NCBI GenBank assembly: GCA_002344425.1
Contig: DDTV01000011.1
Coordinates: 1 to 18,748, forward strand
Reading direction: 5' to 3'
DNA: 18,748 nt
Source of the DNA: Candidatus Falkowbacteria bacterium UBA2355
Lineage (GTDB): Bacteria; Patescibacteriota; Patescibacteriia; Patescibacteriales; Patescibacteriaceae
A program made the translations under genes and the position numbers. Positions 1-6,329 of the stretch are shown in pieces. Below the pieces are notes generated by a model that worked only from the letters and a program-made list of their open reading frames with translations, ran no database searches and was not told where the DNA came from. Within the stretch, counting starts at the first letter, position 1. Every line of letters begins with the position of its first letter.

Positions 1-41
1 TAGGCCAAGTTCCGCCCTGGTTGGGGGCGGAACTTGGCCTA
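1..41. repeat. Perfect 16-bp inverted repeat with 9-base loop at window edge
   Basis: Bases 1-16 are the exact reverse complement of bases 26-41, with loop 17-25. The right arm and loop encode conserved ComM residues (A/L/V/G/G/G then T/W/P/K/P/G/E). The left arm encodes residues that do not show the usual HHT-type sequence before ALVGGG. This fits a terminal fold-back chimera from amplification or assembly at a contig end, though a genuine hairpin cannot be excluded from the window alone. Confidence 0.8.
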
Positions 42-691
42 AGCCGGGTGAAATATCTTTGGCTCATCGCGGCGTATTGTTTCTTGATGAATTTGCGGAG
101 TTTCCTCGTCCGGTTTTGGAAAATTTAAGGCAACCCTTAGAAGACGGCGTTGTTTCAATCAGTCGCGCCGCCGGTCAATTGGTTTTTCCGGCAAAATTCA
201 TGTTGGTCGCCGCCATGAATCCTTGCCAATGCGGTTATTTGGGCGACGGCGAAAAGCACTGCGTTTGTTCGCCGGCTCAGATTATCGCCTACCGCAAGCG
301 CATTTCCGGGCCGATTCTCGATCGGATTGATTTGCATGTCGAAGTGCCGCGGCTTAGTTTTGAGAAGTTGGAAAGCGAGCCGATTGGAGAAAATTCGGCG
401 CTTATAAAAGCGCGCGTCGAGGCGGCACGAGGGCGGCAAAAAACCCGTTTTACCGGTCTGCGATTTATTTCCAACGGCGAAATGAGTTCGGTCGCGGTAA
501 GAGAATTTTGCCCCTTGGACGAAGCGAGCAAAAGCTTGATGCAAGCGGCCGTCGCTCAGTTCGATCTTTCAGCGCGAGCCTATTTTCGCATTTTGAAACT
601 GGGCCGTACTATAGCCGACCTGGCAGGCAGTGAAGAAATAAAAGCCGAACATTTGGCCGAAGCTTTGCAATATCGACCGAAGGTTGAATAA
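1..691 (+). CDS. comM: ComM / YifB-family Mg-chelatase-like AAA+ ATPase, 3' part
   Basis: This is the C-terminal part of the ComM (YifB) AAA+ helicase, which promotes branch migration during integration of transforming DNA and acts in the cytoplasm. The frame is open to the left window edge, so the N-terminal Lon-like domain and Walker A are missing. Visible family signatures are ALVGGG and PGEISLAHRG just before the Walker B stretch GVLFLDEF, the sensor/zinc-like segment MNPCQCGYLGD with further Cys in KHCVCSP, the arginine-finger region SGPILDRIDLHVEVP, and the C-terminal Mg_chelatase_C helices (SARAYFRILKLGRTIADLAG). A TTG at 59 could be read as a start but is an internal Leu of the family motif. 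It ends 32 bases before the next gene, with a promoter between them. The first ~16 bases may be an assembly fold-back (see the repeat entry). Confidence 0.93.
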   Translation, partial: RPSSALVGGGTWPKPGEISLAHRGVLFLDEFAEFPRPVLENLRQPLEDGVVSISRAAGQLVFPAKFMLVAAMNPCQCGYLGDGEKHCVCSPAQIIAYRKRISGPILDRIDLHVEVPRLSFEKLESEPIGENSALIKARVEAARGRQKTRFTGLRFISNGEMSSVAVREFCPLDEASKSLMQAAVAQFDLSARAYFRILKLGRTIADLAGSEEIKAEHLAEALQYRPKVE

Positions 692-692
692 T

Positions 693-701
693 TGGTATAC
701 T
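693..701 (+). promoter_or_regulatory. Extended -10 promoter (TGGTATACT) for the lipoprotein-pilin-rodZ-recA operon
   Basis: TG-N-TATACT lies just after the comM stop and 22 bases before ATG 724, predicting a 5' UTR of about 15 bases. No good -35 hexamer is seen, as is usual for extended -10 promoters. The same TGnTATACT motif precedes genes at 10903, 12434 and 14751. Confidence 0.6.
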
Positions 702-723
702 AAAGGCAAAACATATCTTGCCT

Positions 724-2109
724 ATGAAAACAAAAATCATCGCCCTCGGGCTCTTGTTGGCCGTTGTCGCTTCCAGCGGTTTCGGTTGCAAAACCGTCTC
801 TAAAGACGTGCAGGAAAAGATGCAGCCAATCACCTTGAACTATTGGCGCGTTTGGGACGGACCGGACGATTTCGCCCCGCTGATTGCTGCCTATAATCAG
901 TTGCATCCTTTCATAACCATCAATTACCGCAAACTGACTTATGATGAATATGAGCAGGCTTTATTGGATGCCTTGGCCGAGGATCGCGGTCCGGATATTT
1001 TTTCAATTCAAAATACTTGGGTACGCAAATATCAAACCAAGATAGCGCCACTGCCTGATACCACTTCCATTGTTTATCCGGTTACCAAAGGAACTTTGAA
1101 AAAGGAAGTTATTCCGGAGTTGCGCACCAATCGCAGTATAACGGTGGCCGATGTAAAAAATAATTTTGTTGATACGGTTTATAACGATGTCGTTTTATCG
1201 GTTGCCGGACAAAGCAAGGTTTACGCTTTGCCGCTGTCAATTGATACTTTGGCCATGTATTACAATAAGGATTTATTGAACAACGCCGGTATAGCCGAAT
1301 TGCCGGCTTATTGGAATACAGATTTTCAACAAGCTGTTAAAAAATTAACCAAACAAGACTTAAAGGGTGACTTGATTCAATCGGGCGTGGCGCTCGGCGG
1401 CTCGACCAATATTGAACGTTCAGCCGACATTCTTGCCGCTTTAATGATGCAGAACGGCGCGATTATGATGGAAGGCAATAGCGTTACCTTCAGTTCGATT
1501 CCGCCGATTTTCCGAGAGCGCGGTTATAACCCGGGCATGGAAGCGGTGCGTTTCTTCTCCGATTTCGCCAACCCCGCCAAAGAAGTTTATAGTTGGAATT
1601 CCGAATTAGATAATTCGCTTAAACGTTTTATTGACGGCAAGCTCGGCATCTTCTTCGGCTACTCTTATCATTTGCCGATTATTCAAGGCCAGGCGCCTAA
1701 GTTGAATATGGGCGTAGCTAAATTCCCGCAAATCGAAGGCAATCCAGGCGAAGCCAACGTCGCCAACTATTGGGTGGAAACCGTTTCCAACAAAAGCAAA
1801 TACCAAAACGAAGCTTGGGACTTTGTTCAGTTTATGACAACCAAACCGGAACAGGTTAAGCTTTATTTGGATAAGACAAAACATCCGACCGCTCTGCGAT
1901 CTTTGATTAATGAACAGTTGGAGAATCCGGACTTGAAAGTTTTCGCTTCGCAGTTATTAATCGCCAAGAGCTGGTATCGCGGCCGCGATTTTATCTCGGC
2001 GGAAAAAGCCATCAATGAAATGGTTGATGCGGTTGTCGCCAATCCGGAACGCTTAGAGGATATTGTCAACGTCGCCGCCGGCCGTGTTCAACAAACCGTC
2101 GGCCAATAA
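724..2109 (+). CDS. Extracellular solute-binding lipoprotein (family 1, sugar-type)
   Basis: A 461-aa ABC-type substrate-binding protein, expected to be lipid-anchored outside the cytoplasmic membrane. ATG 724 is preferred over the in-frame TTG at 718 because it directly begins a lipoprotein signal: positively charged MKTK, hydrophobic core to residue ~17, and GFGC with Cys22 as the likely lipidated residue. The mature part resembles SBP_bac_1 proteins: LNYWRVWDG with an AAYNQLHPFITINYRKL strand-helix unit, GPDIFSIQNTWV, YALPLSIDTLAMYYNKDLL, and a C-terminal ANYWVETVSNKSKYQNEAWDFVQFM block. No permease or ATPase gene is adjacent, so ligand and transporter are unknown. It heads an operon: the pilin-like gene starts 9 bases after its stop. 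Confidence 0.85.
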   Translation: MKTKIIALGLLLAVVASSGFGCKTVSKDVQEKMQPITLNYWRVWDGPDDFAPLIAAYNQLHPFITINYRKLTYDEYEQALLDALAEDRGPDIFSIQNTWVRKYQTKIAPLPDTTSIVYPVTKGTLKKEVIPELRTNRSITVADVKNNFVDTVYNDVVLSVAGQSKVYALPLSIDTLAMYYNKDLLNNAGIAELPAYWNTDFQQAVKKLTKQDLKGDLIQSGVALGGSTNIERSADILAALMMQNGAIMMEGNSVTFSSIPPIFRERGYNPGMEAVRFFSDFANPAKEVYSWNSELDNSLKRFIDGKLGIFFGYSYHLPIIQGQAPKLNMGVAKFPQIEGNPGEANVANYWVETVSNKSKYQNEAWDFVQFMTTKPEQVKLYLDKTKHPTALRSLINEQLENPDLKVFASQLLIAKSWYRGRDFISAEKAINEMVDAVVANPERLEDIVNVAAGRVQQTVGQ

Positions 2110-2118
2110 TCATTTGAT

Positions 2119-2571
2119 ATGTATTTATTTGCCATTGTCACTTCCAGCGATCCGGCCCTCGACTTAAACAGTTTTGTCGGGCTCGGCGTTAACGTCGCTA
2201 ATTTTATTCTCGGCATTGTCGGCGCCTTAACTTTATTGATGTTTGTCTATGGCGGCTTCACTTGGATTTTGTCCGGAGGCTCGTCTGATAAAGTTAAAAA
2301 AGGCAAAGATATAATCATCGGCTCGGTTATCGGTTTGCTGATTGTTTTTTCCAGCTACATGATTATTCAGTATGTCGTTAATGATGTTTTTAATTCTACT
2401 ACTAAATTTACCGGCAGCCCTCCACCGAGCACGACACAACAAAAAGTGCCAGGTGATGACTGCAGAAGCAATAATGGAAGATGCAGCGATGTTTGTTCTC
2501 GACAGGAATCCAGAATCGGTAAATCCGACTGTCCTGGGGAAGAGACATGTTGCGTTGCTCCGGCTAATTGA
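2119..2571 (+). CDS. VirB2/TrbC-like pilin family membrane protein with C-terminal six-Cys tail
   Basis: A 150-aa protein with the two-helix plan of VirB2/TrbC-type pilins: a hydrophobic segment at residues ~24-50 including a YGGFTWILSGG turn, a short basic loop SSDKVKKGKD (55-64), and a second helix ~65-90. Such proteins are common in Patescibacteria and are thought to form extracellular filaments or membrane assemblies; that role is inferred. With the basic loop inside, both termini would face outward. After a Pro/Thr linker (~98-111) comes a tail with Cys115, 122, 126, 138, 144 and 145, spaced C-x6-C-x3-C-x11-C-x5-CC. The four tail arginines use AGA (three) and CGA, unlike the CGC/CGT-rich neighbours, which may mean a separate origin. 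It is tightly packed between the lipoprotein and RodZ-like genes; no SD is obvious. Confidence 0.75.
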   Translation: MYLFAIVTSSDPALDLNSFVGLGVNVANFILGIVGALTLLMFVYGGFTWILSGGSSDKVKKGKDIIIGSVIGLLIVFSSYMIIQYVVNDVFNSTTKFTGSPPPSTTQQKVPGDDCRSNNGRCSDVCSRQESRIGKSDCPGEETCCVAPAN

Positions 2572-2579
2572 TTTTAATA

Positions 2580-3257
2580 ATGTTTTTCGAAAGAAAACAA
2601 ATCGCCGCGGAAGAGACTGTTGGCAGCCAGCTTAGGCAGGCGCGCGAGCAGAAAAATCTTTCACTGGAAAAAGCCGCCAACCGTCTTAACATCAAACGCG
2701 ATTATTTGGCGGCTCTTGAACAGGATGATATCAAGCGCTTGCCAACCGGAGTTTACGCGCGCAATTTTCTGCGCGAGTATGCTCGCTTATTGGGCTTGGA
2801 CGCGCGTTCCTTGGTTGAACAATTTGCCAAAACCGAACATCGCATCGAAGAACCAGCGCCCTTTGAACGTCAGATTGTCGCCAAGCGTTATTTGGTAGCT
2901 GTTCCGGTTTTAGTGCGTAATGTTATTATTGCCGTCGTGGCTTTAATTTGCCTGGTTTACTTGGGCTTTCTGGTTGATAAAATTTTTCAAGCGCCTTTTT
3001 TGACCCTTGAATACCCCGGACTTGATACCAGCGTGCAAGACAGGCGGCTTGAAGTCAGGGGGCTGACAGCGCCGGAAACAGATGTTACAATTAACGGCCA
3101 GACGGTTCAGGTTTCGGTAGAAGGGCGTTTTATCAAAGAATTGTATTTGGAACAGGGCTTGAACACGATTACCGTGGTTGCCAAGAAAAAATACAGTCGC
3201 CCGGCCTCAGTAGTTCGTTATGTTTTATTTGAAACCCCGCCAACCCCTTTTAATTAA
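2580..3257 (+). CDS. RodZ-like helix-turn-helix, single-pass membrane protein
   Basis: A 225-aa protein with the RodZ arrangement. A cytoplasmic HTH_25-type domain spans residues ~13-82 (VGSQLRQAREQKNLSLEKAA, then LPTGVYARNFLREYARLLGLD). A charged linker is followed by one membrane helix ~112-134 (NVIIAVVALICLVYLGFLV). An outer domain of ~85 residues looks like a small beta-sandwich of the Ig/glucodextranase-B sort (LEVRGLTAPETDVTINGQ, LYLEQGLNTITVVA). RodZ links MreB filaments to the cell-wall elongation machinery; here the outer domain differs from the E. coli one, so the role in shape is inferred. ATG 2580 is chosen over TTG 2568, which would overlap the pilin stop. It lies 8 bases after the pilin gene and 11 before recA. 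Confidence 0.8.
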   Translation: MFFERKQIAAEETVGSQLRQAREQKNLSLEKAANRLNIKRDYLAALEQDDIKRLPTGVYARNFLREYARLLGLDARSLVEQFAKTEHRIEEPAPFERQIVAKRYLVAVPVLVRNVIIAVVALICLVYLGFLVDKIFQAPFLTLEYPGLDTSVQDRRLEVRGLTAPETDVTINGQTVQVSVEGRFIKELYLEQGLNTITVVAKKKYSRPASVVRYVLFETPPTPFN

Positions 3258-3268
3258 TTTTTTATTTT

Positions 3269-4306
3269 ATGAGCGAAGAAAAGAAAAAGAAAAACACCTC
3301 CAGCGGCGGCGACGCCAAGCATAATGCCGCTGACGCGGCGGTCGAACAAATCAGATCGATGTTCGGCGAAGGATCGATTATGAAATTCGGCGATGTTAAG
3401 GCGACTGATATAGACGCCGTTCCGACCGGCTGTGTTTCGCTTGACCTTGCACTCGGTATCGGCGGCGTTCCCCGCGGCCGTGTTATTGAAATATTCGGTC
3501 CGGAAGCTTCCGGTAAAACAACTTTGGCTCAACATATAATCGCTGAAGTTCAGCGTCAGGGCGGGATCGCCGCCTTTATCGACGCCGAACACGCGCTTGA
3601 TCCGGAATACGCTAAAAAAATCGGCGTCAATGTCAAAGATCTGCTTATTTCCCAGCCCGACACCGGCGAACAAGCTTTGGAAATTTTGGAAACCTTAGTC
3701 CGCTCAAATGCGATTGATGTTGTGGTTGTCGACTCGGTCGCGGCCTTGGTTCCTAAAAAAGAAATTGAAGGCGATATGGGCGACTCGCACATGGGTTTGC
3801 AGGCGCGCTTGATGAGCCAAGCCTTGCGCAAGTTAACCGGTGTTGTCGCCAAAACTAAGACCGTGGTTATCTTCATTAACCAAATCAGAATGAAAATCGG
3901 CGTTTTCTTCGGCAATCCGGAGACGACTACCGGCGGTACGGCCCTGAAGTTTTATTCTTCGGTGCGCGTTGAAATTCGCCGTGCGGCGCAAATCAAGCAA
4001 GGCGAAAAATCAATCGGCAACCGCGTTAAAGTCAAAATTGTTAAAAACAAAGTTTCCGCCCCCTTTAAGACCGCCGAGTTCGATATCATGTATAACGAAG
4101 GCATTTCTTTGTCGGGCGATTTGATTGATACGGGAATCGAATATGGCGTGGTCACAAAATCCGGCAACACTTACAGCTTCGGCGAAGTTAAGCTAGGCAC
4201 CGGCCGCGAAACCGCCCGTCAATTCTTGCGCGCGGATACTAAACTAATGGCGCAAATTAAGAAGCAGATTATGACCGCGGCCAAGGCTAAAGAGATTGAT
4301 GGATAA
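3269..4306 (+). CDS. recA: Recombinase RecA
   Basis: A 345-aa, full-length RecA, the ATP-dependent strand-exchange protein of homologous recombination and SOS induction. Visible motifs are Walker A GPEASGKT at 77-84, the catalytic Glu107 in FIDAEHALD, Walker B VVVVDSVAAL at 151-160, the L1 region around GDSHMGLQARLMSQALRKL, the L2 loop GNPETTTGG at 215-223 after FINQIRMKIGVFF, and the C-terminal domain from ~270. The first ~20 residues are Lys/Ser-rich and not conserved. There is no SD before ATG 3269, only T-rich sequence, so translation is probably coupled to the upstream gene 11 bases away. It is the last gene of the operon and is followed by a strong terminator. No LexA-like box is apparent at the operon promoter. 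Confidence 0.98.
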   Translation: MSEEKKKKNTSSGGDAKHNAADAAVEQIRSMFGEGSIMKFGDVKATDIDAVPTGCVSLDLALGIGGVPRGRVIEIFGPEASGKTTLAQHIIAEVQRQGGIAAFIDAEHALDPEYAKKIGVNVKDLLISQPDTGEQALEILETLVRSNAIDVVVVDSVAALVPKKEIEGDMGDSHMGLQARLMSQALRKLTGVVAKTKTVVIFINQIRMKIGVFFGNPETTTGGTALKFYSSVRVEIRRAAQIKQGEKSIGNRVKVKIVKNKVSAPFKTAEFDIMYNEGISLSGDLIDTGIEYGVVTKSGNTYSFGEVKLGTGRETARQFLRADTKLMAQIKKQIMTAAKAKEIDG

Positions 4307-4321
4307 ATCTTAATTATATTC

Positions 4322-4356
4322 AAAACACCCTTCACTTCCGAGGGTGTTTTTATTTT
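4322..4356 (+). terminator. Rho-independent terminator after recA
   Basis: A 10-bp perfect stem (4322-4331 with 4341-4350, AAAACACCCT / AGGGTGTTTT) with a 9-base loop is followed by a T-rich run, 15 bases after the recA stop. Confidence 0.9.
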
Positions 4357-4370
4357 ATAATCATTTCTCC

Positions 4371-4397
4371 TGTCAGAACCACTGAAAACCCTGAGGG
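4371..4397 (+). repeat. Left arm of perfect 27-bp inverted repeat
   Basis: It is an exact reverse complement of 4821-4847. Further inside, ACTGACTATT (4410-4419) also matches the complement of the right inner flank, offset by a ~12-base insertion that contains a second CTGACT, so the original repeat was probably nearer 40 bp. Confidence 0.95.
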
Positions 4398-4430
4398 AAT
4401 CTGACTCTCACTGACTATTAATTGAATATA

Positions 4431-4814
4431 ATGCATTATATAAATAATAATTTTTATAAATCAGAAATAACTTCAAGGGTTATTAAGTGTGCTTATAACG
4501 TCCATGATTATTTGGGCAATGGATTTCAAGAGTTAATTTATCAACGTGCTTTAATGAAAGAGTTCATTAAAGAGGGGCTTATATTTGAAAGAGAAAAAGA
4601 AATGGATATTTGGTATTTAGGAGACAAGATAGGAGAACGAAGAGTTGATTTCTTAATAGATACAGATGTTATGGTTGAACTAAAGGCTGTAGCTAATTTA
4701 GAAGATGTCCATGTCGCCCAGCTTGTGAATTACATTGAAGCCTATAAAGTAAAAATCGGTTTACTTATTAATTTTGGTGCAAAGAAATTACAAATTAGGC
4801 GTTTTATTAAATAG
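4431..4814 (+). CDS. GxxExxY family protein (PD-(D/E)XK nuclease-like)
   Basis: A 127-aa protein of the GxxExxY family. The namesake motif is in GNGFQELIYQ (G-F-Q-E-L-I-Y). A nuclease-fold core follows: the Asp of RRVDFLID and the Glu/Lys pair of VMVELKAV fit PD-(D/E)XK, and then HVAQLVNYIEAYKVKIGLLINFG and LQIRRFIK, the usual C-terminal strands. Length and motifs indicate a complete gene. ATG 4431 is chosen over TTG 4422; no SD is visible. The activity and biological role of the family are not established as far as I know; nuclease activity is inferred from fold residues. The gene is markedly AT-richer than its neighbours and is enclosed by perfect inverted repeats, suggesting recent acquisition. 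Confidence 0.88.
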   Translation: MHYINNNFYKSEITSRVIKCAYNVHDYLGNGFQELIYQRALMKEFIKEGLIFEREKEMDIWYLGDKIGERRVDFLIDTDVMVELKAVANLEDVHVAQLVNYIEAYKVKIGLLINFGAKKLQIRRFIK

Positions 4815-4820
4815 TCAGTC

Positions 4821-4847
4821 CCCTCAGGGTTTTCAGTGGTTCTGACA
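4821..4847 (-). repeat. Right arm of perfect 27-bp inverted repeat
   Basis: It is an exact reverse complement of 4371-4397. The stop codon of the GxxExxY gene (4812-4814) lies within the shorter inner matching segment, so gene and repeat are physically merged at this end. Confidence 0.95.
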
Positions 4848-4927
4848 ATGATGGGCGGTTGTGCATCTGATTATCCTCTTAAAGCAGAAAATTACATATA
4901 ATGTGTTCAGACAATAAATAGGTAACT

Positions 4928-4960
4928 AAAACCTCTCCGCAAGGAGAGGTTTTTAATCTT
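4928..4960. terminator. Bidirectional terminator between the GxxExxY cassette and efp
   Basis: An 11-bp perfect stem (4928-4938 with 4943-4953) with a GCAA loop has T-runs on both strands: TTTTAATCTTTTTTT reading forward and TTTT reading reverse. It ends the rpsF-ssb-rpsR-efp transcript and would also stop forward reading from the cassette. Confidence 0.9.
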
Positions 4961-4963
4961 TTT

Positions 4964-5521
4964 TTAAGCTCGTTCCACGTATTGTTCAGTATCAGTATTG
5001 ATTCTGATAACATCGCCTGTCTCAACAAACATCGGTACCGAGATAACGGCGCCGGTCTCGAGCTCGGCAGTCTTCGTGACATTGCCGGCCGAGTTACCGC
5101 GCACGCCTGGCGGAGCCGAAGTAACTTTCAATTCAACTTTGATCGGCAATTCTACGGTCATTGGTTTGCCTTCAAAGTGCAGGACAATGACATCAATGCC
5201 GTCTTTCATAAAGCGTTCTTTACCGCCGAGGTTTTCAACGGGCAAGCTGTATTGCTCGTAAGTTTCAGTATCCATGAAATGCGCAAAGGTTTCATCCTTA
5301 TACAAATAATTGGCTTTGCGTTTTTGGACATCGGCTTCTTCGGCACGGTCATTGCCTTGATAGGTCCGCTCCATCATATTGCCGGTAATTAAGTTTTTCA
5401 ACTTGGTTTTAAGAGTGGCGCCGCCGCGCGCGACTTTATGATGCTCGGATTTAACAACGACGTAAGGCTCGCCATTAATTGTAATAACGCTGCCGACTTT
5501 TATTTCAGTAAGGCTCAACAT
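4964..5521 (-). CDS. efp: Elongation factor P
   Basis: A 185-aa EF-P, which binds between the P and E sites of stalled ribosomes and restores peptide bond formation at polyproline stretches. The three beta-barrel domains are evident: the KOW-like N-terminal domain (VGSVITINGEPYVVVKSEHHKVARGGA), the OB domain (KERFMKDGIDVIVLHFEGKPMTVELP), and the C-terminal domain with SAPPGVRGNSAGNVTKTAELETG. The loop tip that normally reads PGKG or PGRG is K-V-A-R-G-G here, so the modified residue would be Arg and the preceding Pro-Gly is replaced by Val-Ala. No modification enzyme (EarP, EpmA, YmfI) is visible nearby. It is the last gene of the reverse operon, 8 bases after rpsR, where many bacteria have rplI. 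Confidence 0.97.
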   Translation of the reverse strand: MLSLTEIKVGSVITINGEPYVVVKSEHHKVARGGATLKTKLKNLITGNMMERTYQGNDRAEEADVQKRKANYLYKDETFAHFMDTETYEQYSLPVENLGGKERFMKDGIDVIVLHFEGKPMTVELPIKVELKVTSAPPGVRGNSAGNVTKTAELETGAVISVPMFVETGDVIRINTDTEQYVERA

Positions 5522-5529
5522 AGAAAAAT

Positions 5530-5760
5530 TTAGCGACGTTGGTTCGGGAAGTGCAAGAGCGCCATAATACGAGCGCGCTTAACCGCTTCAGCTAACTTGC
5601 GTTGGAACTTCGCGGAAGTTCCGGTACGGCGGCGGGGCAGAATCTGCCCATAGGAGTTGATGAACTTCTTCAAGAGATCAATATCCTTGTAATCGATTTC
5701 TTTGATGTTGTTGCTCTTGAAGTAGCACTCCTTTTTGGTTTTTCCAATGGTTTGTGTCAT
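5530..5760 (-). CDS. rpsR: 30S ribosomal protein bS18
   Basis: A 76-aa bS18, a small-subunit protein that pairs with bS6 on the platform. Recognised by KEIDYKDIDLLKKFINSYGQILPRRRTGTSAKFQRKLAEAVKRARIMALLHF, quoted here as segments: IDYKDIDLL, GQILPRRRTGT, AKFQRKLAEAVKRARIMALL. The N-terminal CYF retains one Cys but the second Cys seen in some bS18 proteins is replaced. It lies between ssb (15 bases upstream) and efp (8 bases downstream) in the classical rpsF-ssb-rpsR order. Confidence 0.97.
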   Translation of the reverse strand: MTQTIGKTKKECYFKSNNIKEIDYKDIDLLKKFINSYGQILPRRRTGTSAKFQRKLAEAVKRARIMALLHFPNQRR

Positions 5761-5775
5761 AGAGGGTAAAAAATA

Positions 5776-6282
5776 TTAGAAGGGAATGTTCTCGACTTTG
5801 ATTTCGTCATCGGCGCCGGTTTCAAAACCGCCCGCCAAATCGCTTGGCTCATCATAATTGATAACCGGCTCGGCTTCGGGAGCTTTTTGCGCATAGGGAT
5901 CATTGTTGGCGGAAGAAGCTTGGAAGGGTTGTCGCGCCCCCGGGTTATTGCCGGAAGGGCGGTCAAGCATAATCATGTTCTCAGCGATGATTTCAGTTGA
6001 GTATCGCTTGATGCCGTCTTTGCCGACCCAATCGCGGGTTTGCAAACGGCCTTCGATATAAACCTTCGAACCCTTACGCAAATATTGGCCGCAGATTTCA
6101 GCCAACTTGCGCCAGGCAACAATGTTATGGAACTCGACGCGTTCTTGGCGCGTACCGGCGGGGTCGTTCCAGAAGAAATTAGTCGCGACGGAAAAAGTGG
6201 CAACGCTGGCGCCGCTCGCCGTCTGACGGACTTCCGGATCCCGGGTAACGTTCCCGATGATCATGGCTTTATTAAGATTCAT
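5776..6282 (-). CDS. ssb: Single-stranded DNA-binding protein
   Basis: A 168-aa SSB that coats single-stranded DNA in replication and recombination. The OB fold occupies residues ~1-110 (NLNKAMIIGNVTRDPEVRQT, ATFSVATNFFW, ERVEFHNIVAWRKLAEICGQYLRKGSKVYIEGRL). A flexible Asn/Pro/Gly/Asp-rich linker follows, then an acidic tip DDEIKVENIPF ending in the Pro-Phe pair used to recruit partner proteins. It is located between rpsF and rpsR, the common arrangement, and is close enough for co-transcription. Confidence 0.97.
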   Translation of the reverse strand: MNLNKAMIIGNVTRDPEVRQTASGASVATFSVATNFFWNDPAGTRQERVEFHNIVAWRKLAEICGQYLRKGSKVYIEGRLQTRDWVGKDGIKRYSTEIIAENMIMLDRPSGNNPGARQPFQASSANNDPYAQKAPEAEPVINYDEPSDLAGGFETGADDEIKVENIPF

Positions 6283-6329
6283 ATATTTTCTGCCGCTTAA
6301 GGGAAAGGCGGCTTAAGAATAATTAATAA

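Larger units (their letters stand above)
4371..4847. mobile_element. Candidate inverted-repeat cassette carrying a GxxExxY gene
   Basis: A 477-bp unit begins TGTCAGAACC and ends GGTTCTGACA, bounded by perfect 27-bp inverted repeats (4371-4397 and 4821-4847). It holds one AT-rich gene in a different codon style (AGA/AGG, ATA, TTA) from recA and efp. It sits exactly between the recA terminator and the terminator shared with the efp operon, a permissive landing site. No transposase is encoded and no clear target duplication is seen, so mobility is an inference from the ends, the composition and the position. It may be a non-autonomous element, or a unit whose RNA folds on its own ends. Confidence 0.6.

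Noticed and set aside
4360..4860. Target-site duplication around the GxxExxY cassette
   Set aside because: Flanks ATCAT...ATGAT are inverted, not direct, repeats and are several bases from the left end; no convincing duplication is seen.
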